Part shown: positions 24,328-36,223 of the stretch, piece by piece | Position numbering within the stretch: the stretch's first letter is position 1 | How the letters are laid out: each line of letters begins with the position of its first letter | Source: Ambrosia x helenae | Taxonomy: Eukaryota; Streptophyta; Magnoliopsida; Asterales; Asteraceae | NCBI GenBank assembly: GCA_030844895.1 | Contig: CM061224.1 | Location: 73,230,567-73,294,566, forward strand | Length of the DNA stretch: 64,000 bases | Direction of reading: 5' to 3' | The notes under the pieces: generated by a model | Database searches by the model: none | What the model saw: the letters and a program-made list of their open reading frames with translations, nothing else | Told to the model about the DNA's origin: nothing | Position numbers and translations under genes: made by a program

Positions 24328-25852
24328 TGTAACACCCCAACCGATGGCGGAAACATCGGGATGTCACGTATTGATGATTGTTCAGTAGCTCATGGTAAAT
24401 AATAAATTTCATTAAATGATTTAAATAAATTACATACAATTGTTCTACAAGAGTTCGTACTTCAAATTGAATAAAACTATGCACACATCTTCAAGCATTA
24501 ATTCAAATCTTCAAGCAAGTAGAACCTAAAACATGTTAAGTTGAAAATATTTTGGGTCAACAAAAGTTGGTGAGAATTACATAGGTTTTGATAATTGAAT
24601 AAAAATGTTGTGCAATTCATGTGTCATGGCAAGTCTAGTCCATAAGTGAAAACATACTAGAAGTAAATCGAGTGCATAATCAACCCTTGTGACTGTTGTA
24701 TTGTGGTACATCCCATACGCTCATGGTTCACTCGAATATGTTATGCGATAACAAACACCCACGCTACCTTTGTAGGAGGCAGGTATCCGGGTGGGATTGT
24801 CAGTCCAATAGATCTATCAATGTATACCGTCGGCTGATCAATGTTAATGATTATGCTAGAATTGTGCTTACCCTAGTCATGTTCAAGACATAATGCAACA
24901 TAGAAAAACACATAGACACATTGATGATTGAATTGCATAAATGATGTTGTAACATGTTTCACCCCAAAAATGGTGATAAATAGAAAAGGGGCTATGTAAA
25001 ACTCACCTTAGCAAAATGTTATACTTCTTGAAAAATTGAATAGTGGTGTTGCTCAAAAGTGTCAAATATCACCCTATAATAAGGTAATAAATATGTCTAA
25101 GTCTATCTACTCTACAAATGTATAAGTTCTAGGGCTTTGAATTGGGGATAAATACTCGTTTGATTAATAATAAAAATGCTTGATAGTTGAGAGAAATTTA
25201 GTAAATAAATGGACAAAATCTTTTTATAAAATTTGAATTTAAGATGGTCACCATAATGTGTTTAAAGTATAAAAATAATTTTTATAAAATTATTTAAAAT
25301 AGAATATTAATTCTATTTATAACAAATTATCAAAATTTAACTTTAATATTTAAAAATACTAAAATTAAAGAATTATTAGTTTAAAATCTATATTTCTGTT
25401 CTAAATAATCAGAAAGAATTTGTATAAAATTTTGGTGCAAAAATATTAAAAATTGGATTTATTATGATTTAATTATGATTAAAACTAACAAAAATTGATT
25501 AAAAATATTAAATAAATGATTTTTCAGAAATAAAAATCATTTCAGAAAAGTTTATTGTTATATGAACTCAGAATAATTTTTGTGAAAATTTATAAAATTG
25601 TTTTGATATTTTAATAGAATTTTATAAATATAATAGTATAAACTTGATTTATTTATTAAATATATTAAATAAATAAATTTTTTAAAACTAAAAATTGTAA
25701 GTTAAACTTTTTCATTAGATTAACTTAAAATAATTTTTGTAGAATTATTAAAAGAGTTTTAATATTTTAAAACGAATTTATAAAATATAAGTAATATATA
25801 TAATTAATTTGATTGTTTGATTAAAAAACAAAATAAAGAAAAGAGTTTGCCA

Positions 25853-25920
25853 CAGCCGGGGATCGAACCCGCGTGGCTCAGCTAGTGGGCACCAGACACA
25901 ACCACCTGGTCCAGACCAAT
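25853..25920 (-). other. tRNA-like stretch in LTR, - strand
   Basis: On the - strand a box-B-like GCGGGTTCGATCCCC is followed by CGGCTGTGGC and a TTTT run; a weaker box-A-like TGGTCTGGACCAGGTGG lies upstream. Repeated in the other LTR at 29,741-29,811. Confidence 0.4.
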
Positions 25921-26239
25921 GGTTGTGTTTGGTTTCTGTTTATTTAAAATAAATAACATCAGTAATTCATGTTCTTCCCCAAAATCAAAATACGAGCCCT
26001 AGATTCTGCAATCGGGCAATCCACACAACATTAACCCAATTAACCTTAGGGTTTATGTTGTGTGGGTGCCGATCAATAAAACCCACAATAAACATTATAC
26101 TTACAAAGCTTAATCGAATACGAAATGAACGGTCAAACTTCGACGTCAAACTCGAAGAGAATTCCAAGAACAGTAGATTTTTATGAGAAATTAAGGGTTT
26201 AGAAAGAATGAATGGCGAGTTGTGATCGTACAGGAATGT

Positions 26240-26251
26240 CCAATTTATAGG
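26240..26251 (-). promoter_or_regulatory. LTR TATA-like box
   Basis: CCTATAAATTGG on the - strand; conserved at 30,134-30,145 in the other LTR. Confidence 0.45.
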
Positions 26252-26439
26252 GTAATGGTCTGGATGTTCGAATTGGCAACGCTGACTTTGTAATGAATGT
26301 TTGACGCGTCGTGGATCAAATATGGTAACAATTGATTGACAATTGCCGTGTGTATGAGTCACAACAGGCCGGTAATCGCGTTGTAATGCCAATCACAGAT
26401 CAATTACGAGTTATTGGTCGTGATTATGGTAAGTCGTGG

Positions 26440-26470
26440 ATCTCAGTTGACTTTCCAAGTCAACTGAGAT
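26440..26470. repeat. Perfect 14-bp hairpin in LTR
   Basis: ATCTCAGTTGACTT and its exact reverse complement are separated by three bases. The copy at 30,334-30,364 has one mismatch. Confidence 0.9.
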
Positions 26471-26514
26471 GTTTTTGAATCATGTTATAATTATAATGTG
26501 TCCGGATTAAAACA

Positions 26515-26606
26515 AGAGTCTTGGCTAGAGCAGTTGGTTTATGTGGTGTGTGTATTGAACCGGCTTGGGACGCGGGTTCAAGTCCCGGCCCAAGCACAAT
26601 TTTTTT
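26515..26606 (+). other. tRNA-like module with T-run, + strand, in LTR
   Basis: Box A TGGCTAGAGCAGTTGG (26,522-26,537) and box B GGTTCAAGTCCC (26,575-26,586) have tRNA spacing. A partial acceptor stem CTTGG/CCAAG is possible, and seven T residues (26,600-26,606) follow as in a Pol III terminator. It is antisense to the host element. The copy at 30,408-30,499 has GGTTCGAGTCCC. Whether it is transcribed cannot be told from sequence. Confidence 0.55.
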
Positions 26607-26626
26607 GACATTTTATTTAACATATA

Positions 26627-26676
<50 letters not shown>

Positions 26677-26807
26677 AATGAATAATTATCATAGTATTAG
26701 GGTTCAAAATGCCACAAAAATAATTAAATACGAATAATAATAATAGAACTTGACGTTTTTATTCAACTTATACATAACGTACAATTATTATTCGCGAAAT
26801 GTTACAG

Positions 26808-26822
26808 TCTCCCCTACTTTTG
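26808..26822 (-). promoter_or_regulatory. Polypurine tract of the non-autonomous element
   Basis: AAAAGTAGGGGAGA on the - strand ends next to the 3' LTR start. Confidence 0.7.
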
Positions 26823-26998
26823 GGAACTTCGTCCCAAAGTTAAAAGAAAAACACCAGGTTTACAATTGGTCGACTACCGGAAACCTTGATAAAATTCCAC
26901 ACTACCTTAATGTACCTGTAAATTCATGATTACGTTCCGGACCGTAATTACCAATTTACCTTACATTAGGGTTTTGCGTCCTTTTATGACTCTACCGA

Positions 26999-27110
26999 TT
27001 GTTGAGCAGGTTCGATAGTCTTCACCATTCGTTGAGCAGGTTGTAGGGCCTCTCCCGACTGTTGGAAAGACATGATGACCTCTACCAATCATTGAGTAGG
27101 TTGTTTGGTA
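26999..27110 (-). repeat. Three short direct repeats around TTGAGCAGGTT
   Basis: The motif (A/C)(T/G)TTGAGCAGGTT and a decayed version recur at about 27,000, 27,032 and 27,090, each followed by a related ~25-base segment. Confidence 0.5.
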
Positions 27111-27239
27111 GTCAACTAATTGTTGTACAAGTAAGCAAGTATGATTATAGATATAGCAATTAGTTCACATTCAAACAAGCATGCACTCAGATGTTATGAT
27201 AATACTCGAATTTATTACTTGAATAAAAAATGTCAATAC

Positions 27240-27692
27240 ATAGAATTTAAAAAGTAGACATCATTCAAATGGTGGGGTTTGCTGTTAAGTAGCTGGGGGG
27301 TCTCTCGCGGGATTATTTGGAGCAGCAAGGGTGTTTGTAGCAGGGATTCGACAAGCATCCGCAAGATGCCCATACCTTTGACAATTGGTGCACTGTCGGC
27401 AGGGCACTTGGGTTGGGTGCTGATACTGGCAGGTATCACACTTAGGTTGGTTCCCGTTGCCGTTACCGTTCCCGTTGCCGTTTATCTGGATGACTTGAGC
27501 TAGTAAGTTGGGAACCAGAGTTGCGATTTGCTACGCCATTTGTTGAGAAATGATTGCAGCCAGTTGGGCACCGACACCATTGTTGTTGTTGTTATTGTTG
27601 TTGTGGTTAGTGTTGTGGTTATGGTTGTGATTGCTACTGCCTTCATCATGATTGTCACCACTGTTAAGGCGAGCGCTGCGACGTGGAGGCAT
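27240..27692 (-). pseudogene. gag: Gag-like fragment with zinc knuckle
   Basis: From ATG 27,692 (MPPRRSARLNSGDNHDEG) the frame shows a His/Asn-rich stretch, an in-frame TAG at 27,531-27,533, an Asn/Gly repeat, then a Cys-rich segment ending in a CCHC knuckle (CTNCQRYGHLADAC). Nothing of protease, RT or integrase follows. The MPPRR start resembles gypsy gag starts in other plants. It is the only coding trace in this element and is probably a remnant. Confidence 0.6.
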
Positions 27693-28199
27693 GATCTGTA
27701 AGGGACACAATGAAATGAATGAGATTATATAAGGAATGTAATCATTTATTCATTAATTAAAACGAATAAACGAAAACGTTGACTTATCAAAGATTCTAGA
27801 TTCTAATAACATATGAAGACATGCTTTAGCCTATAAGTGAACACTCATCCCGAGAATTCCCAGGTAGGCATCCGGGTCCCTCGTCTGATTGGGATATATG
27901 CGCAATGCCAGCCTAGACAGAAGACTCATAATACAGGCGTTCACCCTTCCAGATTGCACGTGTTCGTTATTAACATCTAGAACTTCAACGAGATCTCAAG
28001 GTGGTTCAGGTTAAACCTGAGGATTTTGTCCTATTAGTCTGAGAGTAGATCCAGTGATGGAGAGCAACCTTCTTGTAAGGATGAAAGTAGGGATAAGAAG
28101 TAGGAGGGAGATAGAGAATAGCAAGTAAAAGAAGAAAGTACTCGTTAAATCCTATGGTTATAGACTAGATTATTTTTCTAATAACCTAATTCCCTATAA

Positions 28200-28218
28200 C
28201 CATGGCTCTGATACCAAT
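28200..28218 (-). promoter_or_regulatory. Primer binding site, initiator-Met tRNA
   Basis: TGGTATCAGAGCCATGG on the - strand, a few bases after the 5' LTR. Confidence 0.92.
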
Positions 28219-28219
28219 C

Positions 28220-30512
28220 TGTAACACCCCAACCGATGGCGGAAACATCGAGATGTCACGTATTGATGATTGTTCAGTAGCTCATGGTAAATAATAAATT
28301 TCATTAAATGATTTAAATAAATTACATACAATTGTTCTACAAGAGTCCGTACATCAAATTGAATAAAACTATGCACACATCTTCAAGCATTAATTCAAAT
28401 CTTCAAGCAAGTAGAACCTGAAACATGTTAAGTTGAAAATATTTTGGGTCAACAAAAGTTGGTAAGAATTACATAGGTTTTGATAATTGAATAAAAATGT
28501 TATGCAATTCATGTGTCATGGCAAGTCTAGTCCATAAGTGAAAACATACTAGAAGTAAATCGAGTGCATAATCAACCCTTGTGACTGTTGTATTGTGGTA
28601 CATCCCATACGCTCATGGTTCACTCGAATATGTTATGCGATAACAAACACCCACGCTACCTTTGTAGGAGGCACGTATCCGGGTGGGATTGTCAGTCCAA
28701 TAGATCTATCAATGTATACCGTCGGCTGATCAATGTTAATGATTATGCTAGAATTGTGCTTACCCTAGTTATGTTCAAGACATAATGCAACATAGAAAAA
28801 CACATAGACACATTGATGATTGAATTGCATAAATGATGTTGTAACATGTTTCACCCCAAAAATTGTGATAAATAGAAAAGGGGCTATGTAAAACTCACCT
28901 TAGCAAAATGTTATACTTCTTGAAAAATTGAATAGTGGTGTTGCTCAAAAGTGTCAAATATCACCCTATAATAAGGTAATAAATATGTCTAAGTCTATCT
29001 ACTCTACAAATGTATAAGTTCTAGGGCTTTGAATTGGGGATAAATACTCGTTTGATTAATAATAAAAATGCTTGATAGTTGAGAGAAATTTAGTAAATAA
29101 ATGGACAAAATCTTTTTATAAAATTTGAATTTAAGATGGTCACCATAATGTGTTTAAAGTATAAAAATAATTTTTATAAAATTATTTAAAATAGAATATT
29201 AATTCTATTTATAACAAATTATCAAAATTTAACTTTAATATTTAAAAATACTAAAATTAAAGAATTATTAGTTTAAAATCTATATTTCTGTTCTAAATAA
29301 TCAGAAAGAATTTGTATAAAATTTTGGTGCAAAAATATTAAAAATTGGATTTATTATGATTTAATTATGATTAAAACTAACAAAAATTGATTAAAAATAT
29401 TAAATAAATGATTTTTCAGAAATAAAAATCATTTCAGAAAAGTTTATTGTTATATGAACTCAGAATAATTTTTGTGGAAATTTATAAAATTGTTTTGATA
29501 TTTTAATAAATTTTATAAATATAATAGAATAAACTTGATTTATTTATTAAATATATTAAATAAATAAATTTTTGAAAACTAAAAATTGTAAGTTAAACTT
29601 TTTCATTTTATTAACTTAAAATAATTATTGTAGAATTATTAAAAGAGTTTTAATATTTTAAAACGAATTTATAAAATATAAGTAATATATATAATTAATT
29701 TGATTGTTTGATTAAAAAACAAAATAAAGAAAAGAGTTTGCCACAGTCGGGGATCGAACCCGCGTGGCTCAGCTAGTGGGCACCAGACACAACCACCTGG
29801 TCGAGACCAGTGGTTGTGTTTGGTTTCTGTTTATTTAAAATAAATAACATCGGTAATTCGTGTTCTTCCCCAAAATCAAAATACGAGCCCTAGATTCTAC
29901 AATCGGGCAATCCACACAACATTAACCCAATTGACCTTAGGGTTTATGTTGTGTGGGTGCCGATCAATAAAACCCACAATAAACATTATACTTACAAAGC
30001 TTAATCGAATACGAAATGAACGGTCAAACTTCGAAGTCAAACTCGAACAGAATTCCAAGAATAGCAGATTTTTATGAGAAATTAGGGGTTTAGAAAGAAT
30101 GAATGGTGGCGAGTTGTGATCGTACAGGAATGTCCAATTTATAGGGTAATGGTCTGGATGTTCGAATTGGCAACGTTGACTTTGTAATGAATGTTTGACG
30201 CGTCGTGGATCAAATATGGTAACAATTGATTGACAATTGCCGTGTGTATGAGTCACAACAGGCCGGTAATCGCGTTGTAATGCCAATCACAGATCAATTA
30301 CGAGTTATTGGTCGTGATTATGGTAATTCGTGGATCTCAGTTGACTTTCCAAGTCAACTAAGATGTTTTGAATCATGTTATAATTATAATGTGTCCGGAT
30401 TAAAACAAGAGTCTTGGCTAGAGCAGTTGGTTTGTGTGGTGTGTGTATTGAACCGGCTTGAGACGCGGGTTCGAGTCCCGGCCCAAGCACAATTTTTTTG
30501 ACATTTTATTTA

Positions 30513-30547
<35 letters not shown>

Positions 30548-30679
30548 CTAATGAATAATTATCATAGTATTAGGGTTCAAAATGCCACAAAAATAATTAA
30601 ATACGAATAATAATAATAGAACTTGACGTTTTTATTCAACTTATACATAACGTACAATTATTATTCGCGAAATGTTACA
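28220..30679 (-). repeat. LTR (5' LTR of the non-autonomous element)
   Basis: Same ends and internal modules as the LTR at 24,328, including both tRNA-like stretches (29,741-29,811 and 30,408-30,499), TATA-like box (30,134-30,145) and hairpin (30,334-30,364). Its TA run is shorter (about 30,520-30,547). Confidence 0.93.
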
Positions 30680-31959
30680 ATTGATCACACCCTACACATA
30701 GCTTTTTCAGAATAAACATCGCTCTTCAATTTTGAAACATTGAGGACAATGTTCATTTTTAAAGTGTGGGGAGGGGGAGAAAAATATACAATTCTGTAGT
30801 TCCATTTGATTGTTGAATCATGAATGTCGATCCCTAATCATGGTAATAAACTCTTAAAGTTCCTTGATATGTTTTTCCGAAGGTTGTTTTTGAGGAAAAT
30901 ATGAATTTCTTAGTTAGAGAAAACAAGAAAAGGGTAACATTTTTTGCATGTCGGCAACCCATTTCCCCATTCATGTTCATGTGAGATAATTGAGCCACCA
31001 CAACATGCTACACTTTATAAATTTATACTCCTATTTGCATGTTGTGTTCATTTGAATTGAGTGTGCCATTGTAATTGCACAAGGTAGAACTTGCAACTTT
31101 TGATACGTTTACCACCCTAGACTAACGGTGAGCACAATAATGATTAAGGCATTAGGTTCAACCTTTTTTATTTTTAAACCAATTTTATCATTCCTGGACC
31201 GTTTCAATATCCCTTAGTTAACCAATCTTGAGCCTTAAACCTTTTCAATTGACCACCCGTTTCAACCCAGTTAACCCGTAAGCCTTTTTCACTTTAAACC
31301 CGAGTGATGAAAGTTCTCTATGCTGTAAATAGTTATAATTTTTATTGTTAGTTACAAAAAAAAAAAGAGATAGAGAGAGCAAAGTCTCTTAAAAAAGATG
31401 CTTTAGTTGATCGTTGCTAAAAGGTGCATCATTGTCTTATAATTAAACAATTTGTTTTGATTAGTTGTTTAATGTAATAAAAATCGAATTTTCATCACCT
31501 TAGCCACTTGTTTTAAATATCCCATTCAATACCCCTCACCCAGCCAAGTTACAACCCATTAAAGACCTTTTGACTTGTGCTTGCTTTTGTGTAATTTGGT
31601 GAAGTGCGATTGAGTTGCAAGCCTATACTAACATGCATTATAATCAGTTTTGAGTGACTATACTAGTACATCACAACTAGTTTTGATTAAACTGAGTAGA
31701 GTGACCATTGTGAGGGGTGTGCATAATTGTGAACTCGGGTCTCAGTTGGATCTGGCTAGGCAATTTCTTGTTTTATAAAGTTGAGCATTATTCAAATATT
31801 TGGGATGTAAATCTACTAAGAGGCGTAAGTCTTGCGAGTTAGGGTATGACTAGAGACCACAGTTGAGAATCGACAAAGAAGTTGGAATGATAATGTCTTT
31901 CTAGTTGGTTTGCAACACACAATTTGTTTGAGGACAAGCAAAGCTCAAGTGTGGGGATG
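30680..31959 (+). other. Athila 3' untranslated region with polypurine tract
   Basis: No ORF. Two purine-rich tracts, AAAGTGTGGGGAGGGGGAGA (30,761-30,780) and AAGTGTGGGGATG (31,947-31,959), each follow a GAGGACAA motif. The second abuts the LTR and is the functional polypurine tract by position. Confidence 0.7.
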
Positions 31960-33207
31960 TGATGGGTTGGTAAAAGTAAAAGAGTTAATGAAGCTAAAAA
32001 TGATTGATTAATACATAAATGATTGTGGAATAGCATTACTTTGATGTGCCTTATGTATTTCAGGTACTAACACGAAAAGAGTGCAACTCCGGAGCTTTTG
32101 GAACATCTCGGAAGCATAAGGAGGGATAAACTGAACAAGAAAATCTGAGACGGGTGTTCTGGGACAAGCTGGCATCGCCTACACCACTTCTGGTGTAGCT
32201 GACGCCACTAGCGTAGGAGAATGGTGCCAAAATGTTTTAGGACAGAGCAAAATCTCGTAGCCAAAGAAGACCCGGTGTCACCTACGCCACTTCTGGCGTG
32301 GCCGACGCCAGAATGTGGCGTAGCCGACGCAATGTTCAGTCAACGTCTCCTTTAATGCTTTTCAATGAGTATCAACACGGAAGTTTCGTATTTTCTGGTT
32401 TTTAAACACCTTGAAGGATTATTATTGAGCATCTTTTTCTCCACAACTCCATCCTATCAATCTCAATCATTCTATATCAAGAACATCAAATCCTCATATT
32501 ATTCAAGATTTCAAGATTCAAGACCCAATTATTGAAGAATTTAGCTCCATGGCCATGAGTGGCTAATCTCTTTGTATCACACTTGGGAGTAAACAATTGA
32601 AGTCTAGGGTTTAACATTTGGGTATTTCTTAAACTTTAATTGTGTAATTGTGTGTTTGAACTATTGTGTTAAATTGTGATTAATCTTATGTTGAAGCCAT
32701 TTTAGCTAATTGATCTTATGCCAACTTCTAATGTCATGAACATGGTTTCTTGCTTTAACACAAACATAGGGTTGCATGTTATAGTGTAATGAAGTATATT
32801 GTTGTCCATCTTTGAATGTTGATGATTCTTGATATCTAAGCCTATTGGATAATCAATCTGTTATCACCAATTGCATCATAATTATTTGACTCATTTGTGA
32901 TAACCTTAGACTTCATTTGTTGAAACCCAGGTGTGGTCTTTTTAATTAATTGCTTACAATCTAATTTGTTTTCTACTATTTCTATTACATTTTTAATTTA
33001 ACTTTTACAAATCAAAACTCCTTCCAACTGAATTTCTTAAATGAACAAAGTGCAATCTTCATAAATCACATAGCATCTTCATAAGCAATATTCTCCAATC
33101 AACTAAACAACATTCGATAACCACACGCTGCTTGGATTCGATACCCTATTTACCCTAACTACATAGGTTATTTAGGTTTTGCATGACCCGTGACGACCGG
33201 ATCATCA
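31960..33207 (+). repeat. Athila 3' LTR
   Basis: Begins TGATGGGTTGG right after the polypurine tract and ends GGATCATCA, giving TGATG/CATCA inverted ends and 1,248 bp. Contains a second array of the GGCGT...GACGCC palindromes. The 5' LTR is outside the window, so neither the ends nor the age can be checked by pairwise comparison. Confidence 0.65.
32172..32330. repeat. Near-palindromic GGCGTNGCCGACGCC units in LTR
   Basis: At least four units or half-units (variants GGTGTAGCTGACGCC, GGCGTGGCCGACGCC, GGCGTAGCCGACGCA) with a common CCACTTCTGG spacer; related to the array at 21,322-21,470 in the same element. Confidence 0.8.
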
Positions 33208-33753
33208 GTTGCTGATCACTTTTAATTCAATAAATTGTCGCTTGATCTTTTTGATGTGCAATCTAAGCAGTGATGTATGATCTTCATGTAAGACTTCTAG
33301 TGCCTCCTCTCGTACATACTTACTACAAGACCAACGACCACGTTGTGTTACAGTCTTTGTAAGTACAAGACTAACCAAACCTCCTTTTCACATGTTATTA
33401 GTAAAGCAAAAATTTGTATCTCACATACATTGTGGGTAACAAAATATTTGTTTTTAACTCATTTTAAAGTCTCCTCACAGGAAACAACTATATCTTATTA
33501 GTAAATTTAAATAAACTAATATTATATCTAATTGTGTATAACTATGAAAAAATATTGCATCAACTCAACTACACCTTAACTACGGTATCAAAAAAGCCAC
33601 AATAATCACACGCCTTTACCCTCAAAGACTTGTGAAGTTGTACGTAGTATTTAACCCCACTACTCTTAGCTCTTGATCGATATCTCCTTTTAAAACCCTT
33701 TTGACCAATATTTATTTTTCTTGTAACTTTAAATTTCTTTGACCATATCTTCA
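33208..33753. other. Intergenic sequence right of the Athila element
   Basis: AT-rich. I see no ORF, repeat or promoter that I can support; this is probably the flank into which the Athila element inserted. Confidence 0.4.
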
Positions 33754-34008
33754 TTTTTTTACGGCAAATTTCAACTTTCGTGGTGCTTAATCGCACCCTT
33801 CTTCCGGGAAGTTCACTGCCTAACTTCGCCAGACTATGTTGTCTTAACCGGACCCACGCTGACATCAGACCGGAAAAACCCCACATAGACCAGCCCCACG
33901 CAAAGGGATGCCATGCGAGTTGCCAGCGTGGGGCTAGTTGAGAGTCGAATCCGGGTCTCGTGAGTAAAACCAGGATGCTTCAACCATGTTGCCATGGCAT
34001 CATTGGCG
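33754..34008 (-). mobile_element. tRNA-derived SINE
   Basis: On the - strand a box-A-like TGGCAACATGGTTGAAG (33,978-33,994) and box B GGATTCGACTC (33,942-33,952) are followed by a body ending in GCCGTAAAAAAA. The body shares AGACAACATAGTCTGG and the AAAGTT...CCGT(T)AAAAAAA tail with the SINE at 49,355, so both belong to one family. A possible target duplication (AAGATAC/AAGATAT...) is weak. Confidence 0.65.
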
Positions 34009-34110
34009 TATCTTAATTTTCTTGAAGCATGAAATCCTTTGCAACTATCATCCGTACATCCTAGGTTAAAAAGATACAAGTAAGCAATATTATGCTATTT
34101 TAGAGTGTTA

Positions 34111-34813
34111 GACTATCTCTAATGCTAAGGAGGCTTTTAGATGCGTTTACCTGCCTAGTCACCTTTCATATCATATCCTTATAAATACTTAAAATCCTTA
34201 AAAATCCTCAATTTTATCTCTAATTGTAAAAACATTCTTACATATCCTTACATTTTCTACATCATTACTCATTTTTCTTTAAATTTAATTAGCTAAATTA
34301 TTAAAATATAGTTAAATAATTAATATAAGTGAATTAATAATAAAACTAAACAAGATATTAAAAAAATATAAAAATATGGAATTTGCATTACACTCAAAGG
34401 ATTTTTTTATTAAATTACTTTTTCAGTTAGGATTTTTTTTAAAATTCAAATCATACCTCAAAATTTAGTATGTAGTTTACTTTAAAGTTAAAAGTTAGAG
34501 GGGTGATTATAAACTTTTAATAATAAAACAAAAGGCCTATATATGCTTTAAAGGACATCATCTTCTTCACAACAACTCTATTAAACTCTGTTAACCTTTC
34601 TAAAACAACCGAGAGCTCTGAAAACGAAACTATCGTTGAAAAAAAAAATCAAAAATGAAATGAAATGGCTCAAGAACTAAGACAACCAAAGCCATTAACT
34701 TTGGGCGGCTCACCTTCTGACATCATCGGGCGGTTGGCTCCAACGCTGCAGTTAAAATCGGGCGGCTCCAACGTGGGCTGGACGATCTAATATCGGACGC
34801 GTTGGAGTTAGTC
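34111..34813. mobile_element. Tourist/Harbinger-like MITE, 703 bp
   Basis: TSD TTA on both sides (34,108-34,110; 34,814-34,816) and terminal repeats GACTATCTCTAATGCT versus GACTAACTCCAACGCG (reverse complement of the right end). Interior AT-rich with a GGGCGGCTC motif repeated near the right end. No ORF. Confidence 0.65.
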
Positions 34814-34816
34814 TTA

Positions 34817-36223
34817 GTAATACATTACTTAATTTCTTCAGGAATACTGTTAGCTAAAGATCGTATACTTTTTAGATATATTCATGTTCCCTATTAGTAA
34901 TGAAAAAATAAAAAAACTGTTTCTCATTGTTTAAGTTCACTATTAAGAGCCATGCAACAAATCAAACCAAAAAACATAGGACAAATGAAAACAAGAGATA
35001 GGAGCTCTAGCTCTAGCATCCTAGACAAAACATATAGCTCTAGCTTCTCTTTAAGACGATAAAACATAGGAGCATCTTTCTTTATTCTTTTTCATTTGAC
35101 GGGCTTACCCAAAAAGAATTAGATTGACTGGGATAAATCATTATATGGTGTTACTTTGATTTTTAATTGTTACCATTATCTAGACGTGCACATACATGTT
35201 TTTTTAAGAACTGAACCGGTTCGTGTTTGAGAGTTCATTTTTGAATCGGTTTAGGTTTGCTTTTCCCGGTTCAGCAGTTTGAAAGACTGGTTTCGGAGGC
35301 TAGACATATTAAATAAAGTACTTAAAAATTCAAAAATTAACATATTACTATCAATATTAAAACGCAATAGGGTTATACATTAGTACAGTGACCATACACT
35401 CATTTTCACTAATCACTGTAATAATTGATAATAGACATACACAACTGATTAATAAACAAGAATATGATAATGATCCATTGATCCCATAAACACCAACAGC
35501 CATAAAATAAAGAAAACATACAACATGCAGAAGTTAGGCTTACGTGGAAAAGCATGATTATAGATAAAGTAAAGCAACGAGGGTCGAGTACATACATGGA
35601 AAAGCCGATATATATGTTTGCTGTGCTTGAGTGCGTCTGTGCAAAAATGTGTGTTTGTTTAAAAACCTAACTTTAAATGTAGATTAAAAAAACAACAACG
35701 TACCGTAAGTAGACTCAAACCACTACAACAAATTTAACCTTGATACAATGCGTTTCATCCAACTATTCTTACGGGGTTCATAAAAAAAATTAATATACCG
35801 ACTCTACTAAGACTATTTGGTGTGGTGCTCTCTTCCCCCAACTCCCTCAAATGCCACATCAGCGTCACATTATTTTCCCCCTTCACTCCCCCAAACTAAG
35901 GAAATGGTTCCCTCTCCTTCCCCCTTCCCCCTTCCTTTACAAAAAATAATAATATAAAAAGATTAACCAATCAAATGGTTCGGTGCATTGGGGGATAAGT
36001 CCCCGAAATCCCCGAAAAAAAATCAGGAGGGCGGTGTTGAGCCTCGGGGCCGATGCCAACTCAGTACCCCGATTCATGTTCCCGAGTCCACACCTTGCAG
36101 TCTAAATATTTAAAAACACTAGGTTCCATGAATCCACACCCACATAAAGTAAAGTTAGGTGTCTTAAAGTCACCTGGAAATCAAGGAAAATGGATGGGTG
36201 CGTAGATGAAAAGAAGGATCGTA
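34817..36223. other. Intergenic sequence
   Basis: No supported gene. A stretch at 35,800-36,060 (GGTGTGGTGCTCTC..., CCACATCAGCGTCAC, then C-rich runs) looks like a decayed MITE but I could not pair its ends. Confidence 0.35.

Larger units (their letters stand above)
24328..26806 (-). repeat. LTR (3' LTR of the non-autonomous element)
   Basis: Starts TGTAACACCCCAACCGATGG and ends CGCGAAATGTTACA. Contains a long AT-rich block (25,200-25,830), two tRNA-like stretches, a TATA-like box (26,240-26,251, - strand), a perfect hairpin (26,440-26,470) and a TA run at about 26,630-26,673. Confidence 0.93.
24328..30679 (-). mobile_element. Non-autonomous LTR retrotransposon with 2.5-kb LTRs
   Basis: Two LTRs (2,479 and 2,460 bp) with TGTAACA...TGTTACA ends, 5-bp TSD ATTGA (24,323-24,327 and 30,680-30,684), initiator-Met primer site and purine tract for the - strand. 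The internal region is only 1.41 kb and holds a gag-like fragment but no protease, RT or integrase, so it must rely on another element. By eye the LTRs differ by roughly 1-2%, mostly single substitutions plus a shorter TA run in the right copy. Confidence 0.92.
1..33207 (+). mobile_element. Athila-type Ty3/gypsy retrotransposon, 5' end outside window
   Basis: Gag with a CCHC knuckle, then protease, reverse transcriptase, RNase H and integrase in Ty3/gypsy order, then a long 3' region with an extra ORF and a 1.25-kb LTR. Gag and pol are separated by about 15 kb of later insertions, and a second 6.35-kb element lies in the 3' region. The breakpoints leave matching flanks, so the pieces belong to one copy. 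The 5' LTR and primer site must lie before position 1. Every coding part carries frameshifts or stops, so this copy cannot be autonomous. The Athila assignment rests on the long 3' ORF region and the gag/pol style; a related Tat/Ogre-like lineage is the main alternative. Confidence 0.85.

Noticed and set aside
26520..26606. A genuine nuclear tRNA gene
   Set aside because: The acceptor stem pairs poorly, the anticodon arm is not clear, and the sequence lies in both LTRs of a retroelement; kept as tRNA-like only.
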